From NCBI GenBank assembly GCA_051294375.1, contig CM119263.1:3924161-3988160 (forward strand): a stretch of DNA of 64,000 nucleotides. The letters run 5' to 3'. Every line of letters starts with the position of its first letter. The stretch's first letter is position 1. The DNA comes from Paraspadella gotoi (taxonomy: Eukaryota; Chaetognatha). Under the pieces are notes generated by a model that worked only from the letters and a program-made list of their open reading frames with translations, had not been told where the DNA came from and ran no database searches. Position numbers and translations under genes: made by a program. Shown one piece after another: positions 23,456 to 35,365 of the stretch.

Positions 23456-24486
23456 GAACGTGTTTCCGACCGGTCTCACGCAGGTGGAGCGAATATGTGC
23501 TTCCCGTCCGCGCCAGCAACTTCTCATACGACACTATCGACCTTCTTGACCTTATTGCGACAGAAACTCAAATAGAACAGTGACCGAAACACCACAGGAG
23601 CTTCATCTAATGCAACACTTTCATGTCTATTCATCGAAGTATCTGCGTTGAGTTTAAAGTTGAACCGAGACAGAACAAAAATCAGATGTCTCTTTGTCTG
23701 GCAGCAAGACTTAAAGCTGCCTCACCTGCTGTCCCAGTCCCCGCTCAGACCTCGTCTCCAACTGTCTGAGCAGGCCCTAAATTCACTCTGACCGTTCCCA
23801 TCACCGCGCGGTGTCCTGGTGCTTTCAATCCTGGGCTATCCAGGTTTTGGCTTAACATGTGACGGTGCCGCGTATAAACTCGGCCAAGCCTGACCAGCGA
23901 AGGTGTGCTCACTAGGGGTACCACCGTGCGTGCCCTCACTCGCCGTCTAGAGAGATACCCCGCCGCGCCCCCGGATCTATTCACAGGCTATCCTCCGCGA
24001 CCACCATTTGCCCTACAGTTTTTCTTCTTTTCCTTAAACACATGGACTATTTAATTGAGGTGGAGATCGTCATTGATACGCGGCCGCCTGGCCTACTCTG
24101 CCAAACTAGACGTTTACTACCTCCCTTATAAGCATGACCATCCCATTCCCCAACATACGTGACATCAGTGGGCTATGACTCCATGACTTGCCAATTTTAG
24201 ACACAATGTGGAGAACGCGTGTTCCTATGTCTTTACATGTTATAACGGCGACTTGTGATTAGGGTCTCAATACGAACGCGCGACAAATCTCCATAGAAGC
24301 CTATCCGAACCAGTATTAAGCATTTCATTTGTACCCGATCTCTAAACTAACTCTGACACATACATGTTCGCCGTTGGTACTCAGATCTCACACTGCCCTC
24401 CACACGTCACGATAGTTATCCTCCTTTGGGCTTCCAGAGGAGGTCCAACCCTAGCGAATCCTCCAGCGCGACTCCGCCTGTGATTG
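23456..24486 (+). repeat. Module S, copy S0 (heavily corrupted)
   Basis: This follows S1 anchor by anchor: CAGCAAGACTTAAAGCTGCC (23,701), GGTTTTGGCTTAA (about 23,843), the SINE core (about 23,905-24,000), TATAAGCATGAC (about 24,127) and CACGATAGTTA (about 24,408). Extra bases are scattered throughout. It is followed at once by the clean copy S1, which suggests an uncorrected duplicate of the same region. Confidence 0.75.
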
Positions 24487-24708
24487 TGTTTTCCCCGACG
24501 TCTCACCAGGTGGAGGCGAATGGCTCCGTCGCCGCCATTTTGAATATCGACTCTTGATTATGCGAAGAAATAAAGAAAGAAAAAAAAAAGGATCATAATG
24601 AATTTCATTTATTCATCGAAGTCGTCGAGTTAAAGTTGAAGGAGAGAAAAACAATGTTTTGTGGCAGCAAGACTTAAAGCTGCCTCACTGCTGTCCGTCC
24701 TCAGCCTC

Positions 24709-24920
24709 GTCTCAATGGCTGAGCAGGCTAAATCATCTCATTCCATCCGTGCGTCCCGGGTTCAATCCCTGGGTATCCCGGTTTTGGCTTAAATGTGACG
24801 GTGCCGGTATAAACATGCCAGTGACAGGAGGTGGTCACTGAGGGTCCGCAGCCCCTACGCCAGTTGGTGAGATACCCCGCGCCCCGGGTATCACAGGCTA
24901 TCCTCCCGTTGCCATAGTTT
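24709..24920 (+). mobile_element. SINE-like unit 1 in S1, tRNA-derived head plus core
   Basis: An A-box-like TGGCTGAGCAGG (24,716-24,727) and a B-box-like GGTTCAATCC (24,759-24,768) lie 43 bases apart, as in a tRNA gene. The B box sits in a proper T arm: CCGGG (24,756-24,760), a seven-base loop, then CCTGG (24,768-24,772). The acceptor stem does not pair, so this is not an intact tRNA. The core (24,834-24,914) is shared with unit 2. Internal Pol III promoters of this type are typical of tRNA-derived SINEs. I cannot assign a family. Confidence 0.6.
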
Positions 24921-25199
24921 CTTTTTTTTTAAACAATGGATTTTAATTGAGGTGGAGATGTTGTAGTGGGGCATTGCATAAGTTTACTCCGCCTATAAGC
25001 ATGACACCTTCAATCGTGAATCAGTGGCTCATGACTCATGACTTCAATTTAGAAATGAAAGAGTTTCTATGTTTACTTTAAGGTTTGGTATTAGGGTTAA
25101 AGAGTGGGGAAAATAATAAGGTTAAAGATTAAAGTTTATTGTCATGATTAAAATTAAATCATGTGGTGGTATATTCACACTGCCTCACGTCCACGATAG

Positions 25200-25400
25200 T
25201 TACCATTGGCTCAGAGGGGGAACATACAATCCCAGGCGTTGTGTTCCATCCACAGTCCTAACGACTTCCCTCTGCGTTGGCAAAGCGAGACCGTCATAGG
25301 GTGACTGGATGCGTCACTGAGGGTCGGAAGCCCCCACAGCCAACAGTGAGAAGCCCCATCCCAATTGGCATCACCGGCAACCCGGCTGCTGCCATGATCT
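25200..25400 (+). mobile_element. SINE-like unit 2 in S1, decayed tRNA head plus the same core
   Basis: An A-box-like TGGCTCAGAGGG (25,207-25,218) is followed by a T arm with stem TTGTG (25,238-25,242), loop TTCCATC and stem CACAG (25,250-25,254). The head is about 8-10 bases short, so the anticodon arm is truncated. The core at 25,313-25,395 aligns with that of unit 1. Both start with GTCACTGAGGGTC and end in TGCCAT, with about 81-83 bases between. Confidence 0.55.
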
Positions 25401-26033
25401 AAAATTACGAAAAGAAGCGGGTCGCCATCGGAAAATAGTTCCAATGAAAGTCGCTCTTCTCATCATCTCACTTCAAACATAAGCATTAAGCAAGTACGAC
25501 CCCTAAATCCTAAGAAGTTACCACGTCCCTACCAGCCTTCCAGCCTGTTTTCCAAATTTCTTTTCTCGACCGCAGTTTTTTCTGTCCCAATTAACTTAAT
25601 TTTCGCCGTTGAAAATGGAACTCGAGTTGAGACTTTTTTAAATTTTATTACACTTTTAAAAGAACTAAAGCGAAAAAATAGCAAAGCGAAAAGACGATAA
25701 AGTTGATGAAAATCTCAGACGAAGATTCAACAGTCAGAAAACTAATTCCTATGGCAACGGAGAGACGCGGAACACCCGGGGTGAGAGGAGTCTCCGGCAG
25801 GGAATTGGACGTGCAGTGAGGCCCAAATGTCCCTGGCCTGCTTATGCCAGTGTGGTCTTGAGGAGATGAAACTCACAGTTGGTAGGCAGAGTATTGAGCT
25901 GTCCAAACAAACAGTCTTGACATGCGAGACGGGAGACGAATTTAGAACTCGGATTCCTCTCTTAACTACAGGCCGTAGACTCGATCAATCCGCGCTGTTA
26001 AGTGCTGACTGTAAATTCTCAGTTTTGCTCGTG

Positions 26034-26038
<5 letters not shown>

Positions 26039-26070
<32 letters not shown>
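26039..26070. repeat. (CT)n microsatellite at the S-to-U joint
   Basis: CT dinucleotides directly after CTCGTGAAAAT. The same joint occurs at 36,865 after copy S2. Confidence 0.95.
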
Positions 26071-26073
<3 letters not shown>

Positions 26074-26411
26074 CCGCCTCTGCCGTTTCTCCTTTCTCTT
26101 TCCTTTTTTCCTTTCGTCCAGACCCTTCATCCCTTTTGCTCTTTTTTTTTTTTTTTTCCTCATTGCTCCTCGTCCTTTTCCCTTCTTTCTTTCATTCATT
26201 TTCTATTCTTCCCTTCTCCTCTCTCTTTCACTTTTTTCTTCCCTCTCTCTTCCCTTCCCCTCTTCCATCGTTCTCTTTTTCCTTTTTTCGTTCCTCCCTC
26301 TATCCCTCCCCGCTCTTCCTCCCTTTCCATTTCTTTTCTTTTCCTTCCTGCCGCTCTCCTTTCTCTCCCTCCTCCTCTTCTCTCCTTTCCCTTTCCCTTT
26401 TTTCTTTCCTC
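26071..26411. repeat. Polypyrimidine tract that precedes U copy C
   Basis: It begins TTTTCCGCCTCTGCCG, a phrase also found at about 18,268 inside the tail of copy A. That shared phrase shows where A skips the S module. Confidence 0.85.
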
Positions 26412-29400
26412 CAAGCGAAGGTTTTGTCATCCTGGCGGCAGGCTGAGTCGTCGCTCCTCAGAAATTTCTTCTCTCTCTTTCGTGGAGTTAACATTTACGA
26501 AGAAGTCAGTCGAGCGAGCCGAGAGGCCAGTATGATCCAATATGGCAGGGTTTTCAGAAATCTCTCTGCCACGTGATCCATGTCTTAATCCTTATTGTGC
26601 AATATATGGACTACAAGCTTTCTTAAGCACATCGAAGACATTGAGTGATTGAACATGGAGAAGGAGGGAGGAATGATACAAGAGATACACACAAAGTAAA
26701 GCAGTACTGATGATAGCGCCATGCCCTGAAAAACCAAAAGCCAAAATAGTATGTATGTAAAGCCGTTAAAATCTAAAACAAAAGCCGCGGAAAAACATCA
26801 AGATTAAACTAGAAAGAAAGAAATGATGACTGCGAGCGCGGAAAATAACGGTCATTCTGTCATTGAGTAGAAAGAGAAAATACGGGAAAGAGAGAACCGA
26901 CAAGAAAGGCGCTAGAGGAAGGGGGGCGTGGTTGGGGAGGCGATGGCTTCTGTTTAATTCTTAGCAATAGGAAGCATAAGTCAACGATTCAAGATTCGAC
27001 ACGATGACCATAAGATGAACGAGATGCACGATGATGATGACGACAATGATACACCTGAGGATGACAAGAACCAAATTACAAATACAATATTTATATTGAC
27101 AAAGAACAGAGTTTAAGGATTGGAGAACTGAGCAGAACTATTGTACTGTATAAACGGAGTTGCAAAGAGAGAGAGAGACGTGTAGGGAGAGTAGAGGAGG
27201 AGAGAGAGAAGAGAGAAGAGAGAGAGAGAGAGAGAGAGCGAGACAGAGATGAGAGAAGAGTTGAGAGAGGGAGACGAAGAGGACAGGAGGAGAGAGAGGG
27301 ATGAGAGAGAGAGGGCAGAAGAGCGTAGGGAATAGAAGCAGGAGAGGAGGAGAGGGATCAGAAAAATAATAAACACGGTTCAGAGTGCGAAGCAAAGAGA
27401 GTGATGAGGAAAGAAAAGAAAATGGAACATGGCGAAAAAAAAATTTAAAAAGAAGAAATAAGGTTTTAAGGGGCGAATATAAAGAAGAATGGAGAGAAAA
27501 AGAAGAACCACATGATTCGATAGATAAGGAAATTTCATGAGAAAAGGAAAAAAGATTAAAGGAGGTAGAAAGGTAGAAGTAGATAAAGATAGAAACGTCA
27601 AAGCAAAGGTGGTCGAGGAGGAGGAAAGAGGGGAGGCTGGTGTTGATATAAATGATAGATGAGTGTATAGGAAGCTATTGGAAAAATGTATCTGGATAGG
27701 CGTAGATATAAAGAGCGTCAGAGGCAGGGAATAGAAAGAGGAAAAGCAAGGAAGGATAAAGGCAAGGGGAGGAAAGAGGGCAAGAGGGTTACTGCGGCAT
27801 ATACCTGGGTAGGGAATATATGAGAGTGGAGAAGAAAAAGGAAGAGTAGAGTAAGGAGAGAGAGGAAATTAAAGAGGGAGAAAGTAGGAAAAAAAAGGAG
27901 AGTGAAGCGAAAACGGAGCAAAGTTTTGGGGCCGAAGGAAAACCCTGATGAGATTAATTTCTTTGCTTTTCGGGACCCGTTCTAATTCTCGCCCTTTCTC
28001 GTCTTCTGATCTCTCTCTCTCCTCCTCTCGTCTCTCGTCTCCTCAATCTCTCCTCTCTCTCGTTCCGAGGGTCTCTCTCTCTCTCTTCTCTCGCGTTCTC
28101 TTTCTCTTCTCTCTCTCGTCTCTCTCTTCGCGTGTCTGTCTCTCGCTCTCGCGTCCTCTCTCCTCTTTCGTCGGGTGCCTCTCTCTCTCGTCGTCTCTCT
28201 CCTCTCTCTTTCTCTCTCTCTTTTCTCTCTGGTTAGCCTAATTTGGTAATAAGCAATTTTAGACGAACTTAGTTCAATTACTACTGTTTGTAGTTTCCAA
28301 AACTAAAAGCTGTATTCATGAGAGTTTAAAAATGCATTCTCATTCTAGTTCAGGCCTCTTTTAGGCTGTTTACCATAAGAAGAAAATAGGGTGGCCTTTG
28401 AATGGGACAGGAGAAGCATTGTTCTATTTCGGTGATCGACAGATTAAGAGAGAGAGGAGGGAGGAGAGAGAGAGGAGAGAGAGAGAGAGAGAGAGAAGAG
28501 AGAGAAGAGAGAGAGAGAAATGAGAGGAGTGATGAGAGAGATGCGAGGAGGAAGTCGCGTCTGGAATTCCTTTCGGGTTTTTCTAGCCGCTCGCAAAGAT
28601 TCGGATCCTCTTCATATCTTTTCCCGCGAAAATTCGAATCTTTGTCTGAGCAACGCGGCGGCGGCGCCCCACGTTGACCGGTACGGCACGGCCATTGAGT
28701 CACTAGTGCAAGCTGCACAGAAACGATTAACAAGTTCGATATTGGATTTTTTTCGTGTGATGTCCTCGTTGCCTCCTCTCCAATTTCGTTTGACAAACTG
28801 AGATGTTCGAGATCGCTTGTTCAGTGATATTGCCAGTTTCTTCTGCCTCAATGATGCTAATTAATATAGTATAACAAGCAACGGACGAACACGGACGGTC
28901 ACCGGGATGGCGTAATCCGCCGTGACGAAAACAACAAAGATGGATAAAAAGAACTACAACGAACAACAACTCAGACCGCCTAATTCTTCTACTTCAAAGT
29001 TCGGAGTCCCGCGAAATTTCGAATATCTAAATTTCTCTTCAAAACGAATTCTATTTCTCATTCATTATTAACTGGAATAAAAGAGACAGTGTTAGAGAGA
29101 GAGAGAAGGAGAGTAGGGAGATGAGCAGGAGTAGGACGAGGAGAGAGAGAGAGAGAGAGAGAGGAGACGAGAGAGAGACGAAGAGAGAGAGGTTCACAGA
29201 GTAGTACGTTCAAGTCCTAGCGTGTCATTTCGACATTACTGAATTCACGAGTCTCATGCTCAGACTCGATTATCTTCTTAATGCCATTTGGTCATTTTTC
29301 TTTTCCCCTGTACTTCTCGGTTCCGGTACCAAGCCAGTCCTGCGATCCCGCCAGTCCCCACCCAAATTTCTCGACCGAATGATGCTGATCTACCTTCCCC

Positions 29401-30071
29401 TACTTCCTCACTTCTTTCACTCTCGCAATTCTGGCTCTAGTGCCACTGGCATTTTCTCTTCTCTCCTTCCACCCTTTCCCTTCTCCTTTTCATTTCTCCT
29501 TTTCTTCCTCTCCTCTCTTCTCCCCTTCTCTCACTTACCCTCCTTTCTCCTCCCCTCTCTCCCTTTCCTTCTTCTTCTCCTCCCCCTGTCTTCTCCTACC
29601 CTCTTTCTCCCTCTTCCTCCTTTCTCCCCTCTCTTCTCGCCTCTCGTCCTCCCTCCTTTCTCCTGCCCCTTCTCTCCTTTTTCCTCCTCCTTTCTCCCCC
29701 CTCTCTTCTCCCCCTCCTTTCTCCCTCCCTCTATCTAGTCTCCCCCTCTCTCCTCCCTCTTTTCTCCTCCCCTCTTCTCTCTGTTTCCTCCTCCTTTCTC
29801 CTCCCCCCTCTTTCTCCTCCCTCTTCTCCTCCCTCCTTCTTCTTCCTCCCTGCTCTTCTCCCCTCTCTTCTCTCTCCTCCTTTCTCCTTCCCGGCCTTCT
29901 CTTCCTTTCCTCCTCCCTTTCTCCTCCCCCTCTCTTTCCCCCTCCTTCTCCCCCTTCTCTCTCCCCCCTCCTCCCTCTTTTCTTCCTCCCCTTCTTCCTT
30001 TATCCTCCTCCTTGCTCCCCGCCCTCTCCTCCCTCCGCCCGGACCGCCTCGTCAACGGTCGGGATCGCGTG
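26412..30071 (+). repeat. Module U, copy C
   Basis: Same landmarks as copies A and B: start GCGAAGGTTTTGTC (26,415), GAC/GAT (27,000-27,065), (GA)n (27,165-27,350), purine-rich (27,400-27,940), (CT)n (28,005-28,245), conserved segment (28,245-28,450), (GA)n (28,447-28,520), GCGGCGGCGGCGCCCCACG (28,653), (ACA)n (28,955), (GA)n (29,093-29,190) and a CT-rich tail (29,385-30,035). It passes without a gap into S2 through GGTCGGGATCGCGTGACG, so it is the best reference for the U-S joint. No gene is seen. Confidence 0.87.
28005..28245. repeat. (CT)n block in U copy C
   Basis: CT dinucleotides with frequent CG-containing interruptions. The equivalent of 20,280-20,555. Confidence 0.9.
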
Positions 30072-30300
30072 ACGTGGTTTTCCCGACTCTCAACCAGGTG
30101 GGAGGCGAATGGGCTCCGGTCGCCGCATTTTGGATATCGAATCTTGATTATGCGGAGAGAAATAAAGGGAAAGAAAAAAAAGGATCATATGAATTTCAGT
30201 TTATTTCATCGAAGTCGTCGGATTAAAGTTGAACGGAGAGAAAACAATGTTTTTGGCAGCAAGACTTAAAGCTGCCTCACTGCTGTCCGTCCTCAGCCTC

Positions 30301-30512
30301 GTCTCAATGGCTGAGCAGGCTAATATCATTCATTCCATCCGTGGCTCCGGGTTCAATCCCTGGTATCCGGTTTTTGGCTTAAATGTGACGGTGCCGGTAA
30401 TAAACATGCCAGTGACAGGAGGTGGTCACTGAGGGTCCGCAGCCCCTACGCCAGTTGGGTGAGATACCCCGCGCCCCGGGTATCACAGGCTATCCCCCGT
30501 TGCCATAGTTTC
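30301..30512 (+). mobile_element. SINE-like unit 1 in S2
   Basis: A box at 30,308-30,319 and B box at 30,350-30,359, 42 bases apart. The core is 30,425-30,506. It is the copy of 24,709-24,920. Confidence 0.6.
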
Positions 30513-30790
30513 TTTTTTTTTAAACAATGGATTTTAATTGAGGTGGAGATGTTGTAGTGGAGGCATTGCATAAGTTTTACTCCGCCTATAAGCATGACAC
30601 CTTCAATCGTGAATCAGTGGCTCATGACTCATGACTTCAATTTAGAAATGAAAGAGTTTCTATGTTTACTTAAGGTTTGGTAATTAGGGTTAAAGAGTGG
30701 GGAAAATAATAAGGTTAAAGTTAAAGTTTATTGTCATGATAAAATTAAATCATGTGGTGGTATATTCACAACTGCCTCACGCCCACGATA

Positions 30791-30995
30791 GTTACCATTG
30801 GCTCAGAGGGGGAACATACAATCCCAGGCGGTTGTGTTCCATCCACAGTCCTAACGACTTCCCTCTGCGTGGCAAAGCGAGACCGTCATAGGGTGGACTG
30901 GATGCGTCACTGAGGGTCGGAAGGCCCCCACAGCTCAACAGTGAGAAGCCCCATCCCAATTGGCATCACCGGCAACCCGGCTGCTGCCATGATCT
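30791..30995 (+). mobile_element. SINE-like unit 2 in S2
   Basis: A box at 30,799-30,810, T arm at 30,832-30,848 with a seven-base loop, and core at 30,906-30,990. It is the copy of 25,200-25,400. Confidence 0.55.
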
Positions 30996-31578
30996 CTAAA
31001 ATTACCGAAAAGAAGCGGTAGCCATCGGAAAATAGTTTCCAATGAAAGTCGCCTCTTCTCATCATCTCACTTCAAAACATAAGCATTAAGCAAGTACGAC
31101 CCCTAAATCCTAAGAAGTTACCACGTCCCTACCAGCCTTCCAGCCTGTTTTCCAAATTTCTTTTCTCGACCGCAGTTTTTTTCTGTCCCAATTAACTTAA
31201 ATTTTCGCCGTTGAAGAATGGAACTCGGAGTTGAGACTTTTTTTAAATTTTATTACACTTTTAAAGAACTTAAAGCGAAAAAATAGCAAAGCGAAAAGAC
31301 GAATAAAGTTGATTAGAATCTCAGACGAAGATTCAACAGTCAAGAAACTAATTCCTATGGCAACGCAGAGACCGCGAAACACCCCGGGGTGTGAAAGGAT
31401 GTCTCCGGCAGGGAATTGGACGTGCAGTGAGGCCCAAATGGTCCCTGGCCTGCTTATGCCAGATGTGTGGTCTTGAGGAGATGAAACTCACAGTGTAGGC
31501 CAAGTATGTGAGTCTGTCCAACACAACAGTCCTTGACATGCGAGACGGGAGACGAATTTAGAACTCGGATTCCTCTCC

Positions 31579-31582
31579 TTAA
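31579..31582. repeat. Left TTAA target site duplication
   Basis: TTAA directly before the left terminal inverted repeat. It pairs with the TTAA at 36,785. Confidence 0.85.
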
Positions 31583-31690
31583 CGGGAGTCTGTTCATGGA
31601 TCTGAAAAAAAAGTAAAAAGAAGAAGGAACGTCGTCCCGAGTGGTCAATTGTATCCTTTCTTCCCGTTGTAACAAAGATGCAGCCAATAC
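31583..31690 (+). repeat. Left terminal inverted repeat, ~108 bp
   Basis: It pairs with the reverse complement of 36,666-36,784: an outer block of about 25 bases, a poly-A block that differs in length, then an inner block that shares CGTCC, GGTCA, TTCTTCC-like and AAGATGC words ending in CCAAT. Confidence 0.78.
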
Positions 31691-32606
31691 ACAAAAATTT
31701 TTGCTAGATAACCTTTGAGATATCAGCCTTCTAAAGGGTAGAAAAGTTTTCAAAAAGGTCTCTCTCTCAACCCAATAAAATAAGCCTTGTAAGACTTTGG
31801 TATTAGATAATTTTAATCTGATCTAGCAATTGGTAGTATCTTTTTTTTTCTATTCTCAAATCTTTATGAATAAAGTCAAATTAAAAATTAGAAAAAAATA
31901 ATTCAATCTGTATCAGGTTTATTTTTCCTATGAAAACAAAAACTGATTGCAAAATGGATACGCGCAAATGTAGCTAAGTATCATGAATTGACGGTTGAAT
32001 GCATTAACTGTGAGTTTTGTCTTACTTACCCTCAGGAGAGGACTTCTTCTGAATGCAAATTTTTTAAAAATTATTAAAAATTTGGCAATGAGCTTCATTG
32101 ACTAGGAATCACTCCAGAAACGATTTTTTAGAAAGCTGCCCATGGAAAAAGAGGGTGGAAAAAACGATAATTTGAACAATAGTAAAATTTTAGGAAAAAA
32201 ATCTGGGATCGCGCGAATTTTTATTTTTATTTTTTACGCTTTTTTTTTGGGGTTTTTTTACCTGTGTATTTTAAGTTTTTTTGAAATAAAATTTCGGGTT
32301 CTCTTTTAAAATTGGGCTTACCGTATTTGAAGTTTTTTGACCAAAATTGTTTTTCTATACTAAAATGGAGAGTTAGTATACATGTATATATAGATTAGGG
32401 ACAAATAAAAAATAAAAAATTAAATTGATTGAATGCAAATCAATATCAAAACAGAAGCAAAAATGTAAATAAATTAGTGCGTATCTTTTCATGAAGTGAG
32501 AATATCTGGTTCTGTGTCCATTTTTCTGAATTGCAATACGAAGATGTTCACTTGAATTACTGTTATTTTCGGATTCCTATTATTTTCATGCACTGGAGGT
32601 AGTCAG

Positions 32607-33570
32607 AAAGGACCACAACTCTGTTGTCTGAAACGCCACGAGAAAGAAAAGCAGAATAGAAGCAAAAGAAGATGGAAAAAATTCGAGACAATGACAGATG
32701 GTGTTAATCCAAAACTATTCATAATTTATTTTAGGTTAAAGTGCACAAAAAAAATTGTAAGTATGGCAATTTGTATTGCTGAAGGGAAGGGCTAGAATAA
32801 GTCTCATGAATTGATTTACTGAATGTTATTAGCATAGACCTAAAGTAAAAGAGCCGCATGTCTAAAAGTAGCGAATACCATAGGTTATGTTATAATTGAT
32901 CAACTTATAGCATTGGTTGGTTATAAGCAAGGAGAGAACGAATAGAGAGACAGACAGTCTCTAAAAAAGTCGGCAAAAGTTGGTGGAGATTGAGAGAAGA
33001 TGAAGAAATGGTAAGGGGTTTTCGTAGTTAATACGCCCTTTGGCACAAACATTTCAATTACTTATGTTGCATCATGTCTTAATATTTTGTTCGCTAAAAT
33101 GATACCAGACATAGTAATGGTTGTGTTATTCGGCTTTTATTACCCATTGGAGAAGTGATTTCTGAATGACAATAGATTACAATTAATCTTTGGCAGTGGT
33201 GGCAGAGGAAGGCGTTCTTGTCATATTTTGATCCCGGTAAGAGGCGCATGGGCAGTCCAGAACCTTTGATTAATGAAAAAGCAGGAGTGTTAAATCTTTT
33301 AACAGAGATTGTCCATAATACTTACAAATAGCTTATAGGTGTGGAAGATTGTTGTCTTGTATCCACAAAACTCTCCTTAGCAGTATGATCATCTACCTTA
33401 TTCTAAGCGATTCTATGTTGATGTTGCAATTTCATTAACTTGATTTTCTTAATTTGTTGTCAGAGTTAGAGGAATGCCCAGGTGTGGCGGTAGGATTTAT
33501 ATCACGGCTACTACTTCTAAGAAATCTGATACCATGTGGCAGCCAGAATTGCAGGCCAAATGACTTGGAT
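32607..33570 (+). other. Possible spliced coding segment 1 inside the transposon, unrecognised
   Basis: Five candidate exons keep one reading frame of 116 codons: 32,607-32,702, 32,735-32,756, 32,928-33,010, 33,197-33,236 and 33,464-33,570. Splice signals include donors GTAAGT (32,757), GTAAGG (33,011), GTAAGA (33,237) and GTGAGA (33,571), and acceptors ending TTTTAG, TTTGGCAG and TTGTTGTCAG. The third exon's acceptor is weak. The peptide starts basic (Lys/Arg-rich around a Cys-Cys pair), then has two Trp-Trp pairs and a hydrophobic helix-like stretch. I recognise no family. The opposite strand also has protein-like ORFs here, so even the strand is uncertain. Confidence 0.28.
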
Positions 33571-35365
33571 GTGAGATATTTTTCCTCTGTTCATAAAAGT
33601 GAGACGGGGCATCTCAATTTATATTTAGTTTGAAAAGTTCTGAAGACTTGTACTGATTGGAAAACGTTTGCGCACTTGTCCTCATGGCCAAATCTGAGCC
33701 GAGAGAAGGATTGTATCAATAAAGAAGCTACTAGTATGCGTAGCAAAATATTAAAGATTAAGTAGAGATCAAAATTTGAAAAAAGTAAAAATGAACCGGA
33801 GGAACAGCTTGTAACATGTGAACATTTTTTAATAAAATAAAAATAAATTGTTATTTTTAATTTTTGCATACGCGCCATATTTTACATACTACTCACACAT
33901 AAAAATTTAATTTTCTTATTTTTTAAAGTGATAAAGGAAATTTTAAACCATTTAAGAAATTATTTTATTAAGTGGGTCAAAATGTAAAAACTATTTATTA
34001 TTAACCTATAATTTTATTTCTTAAGTATGAATAAATATATTTTTTTATTTTTAGCTAACTTAGTGCAAGATTTTTGATTAAGACTTATCTTTTTCTTTTA
34101 TCAACTTTTTATGAAGAATTAGAATCTGCTTTTCAAACTAAAAAAAACTATTTTAAATTTTGATAAATTTTCTATGTACTTGAACTAACTATTCGAATTT
34201 TGATTGAACTTGTCACTACGCTTCCTTACTGACCTAGGTATAGATAGGTTGTTGACCTTATAAATTGGTTCATCAATAAGCTGTCACATAATTTTTTGGA
34301 AGTGTGTCCACTCGGTGAAGAAATATTTTCATCTTTTTAAGAAAATGAATACACCAAGAACGTTTCTCAGCCCTAGAGGAATAGCCTAACAAGAATTTTA
34401 TCTATATATTTTTTTTTTTGAATCACCAATCATTTGATAGCGAATTTCTTTATTCTTAACAGTTAACTGCTCACCACTAAGTTATACAGATACAACACGT
34501 TTGAGTCATGTTTGTGGTTGAATTTATTAAATGATATAACGGCAATATATGAATTAATACATTTAATATTTACATTAGTATATATGTTATTGTGTATCAA
34601 TTCCAAATAATATGGTATGTATTTAAGATCAATGATAATTGTGATTATTCCTTATGATCATTTAAAATTGATAAGTCATGACCTATTCGAAGGAACATTC
34701 AATTTTCAAGGAAACAATAAAGCTATTGTTTCTTTTATTTGGTAACTACTACTTAAATACTAGAATAATAATGATGTAATGAGGGAAGAACTTTATATTT
34801 GGTAAAATGATTTTGATTCATTTCATTTTTCTCGTTGATTCCAAGCCACTTTTATTCAATTTTAATACACCATGAATTCTCTTTTGAGGCTTGGGTCGGG
34901 TGTAGACGCTGTATACAATTGCATTGAACTACTATTTCATTAACATAGTTTCATATAAATTTGGGGAAAAACATGAGTATTTTTCCCCAACAATTGAATT
35001 TTAATTCGCACGGTAAACACTGATGCACTAAAAACTAAGAAAGCCTTCTTGATATCCTGTTGTAACGTTTCACCAAATGTCAAAAAAATTTTCCGCCGCA
35101 CACAATGATCAAATCAAAACTGTAAAGTTATAAAATCATTTTTTTATATGATTAATTAATTCTTCATGTGAATTTTTGATGTTACCTGTCACTGAAAATT
35201 GCAACCGGGCCTCAATATAGGGGAATAGGGAATATTAAAGAATAGTTTAGTAAATTTTTATTACTATTCTCACAACATCATGATATCAATTATCATAATT
35301 TATTTTATAGACCATATTGAAATGGCATTTCATATGTTTAAAAACTGTTTATCCTTGCTGTATAG

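Larger units (their letters stand above)
24487..26035 (+). repeat. Module S, copy S1 (empty transposon site)
   Basis: This matches S2 (30,072-31,582 plus 36,785-36,865) almost base for base. It contains two SINE-like units and an AT-rich joining segment. At 25,965-25,985 it reads CCTCTCTTAACTACAGG without interruption, which is the empty counterpart of the TTAA insertion in S2. It runs into (CT)n and then into U copy C. No gene is seen. Confidence 0.88.
30072..31582 (+). repeat. Module S, copy S2, left part before the insertion
   Basis: It follows S1 closely and contains the same two SINE-like units. It ends at TTAA (31,579-31,582), where a 5.2-kb element begins. The rest of S resumes at 36,785. 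Confidence 0.88.

Noticed and set aside
24709-24780. Functional tRNA gene
   Set aside because: The boxes and T arm are present but the acceptor stem does not pair and no normal anticodon arm is seen. SINE head is the better reading.
33130-33600. Protein-like frames on the minus strand inside the TTAA element, one with a Cys-x-x-Cys pair
   Set aside because: They are 50-75 codons without a convincing exon chain, a length expected by chance in AT-rich DNA. They do weaken confidence in the plus-strand gene model.
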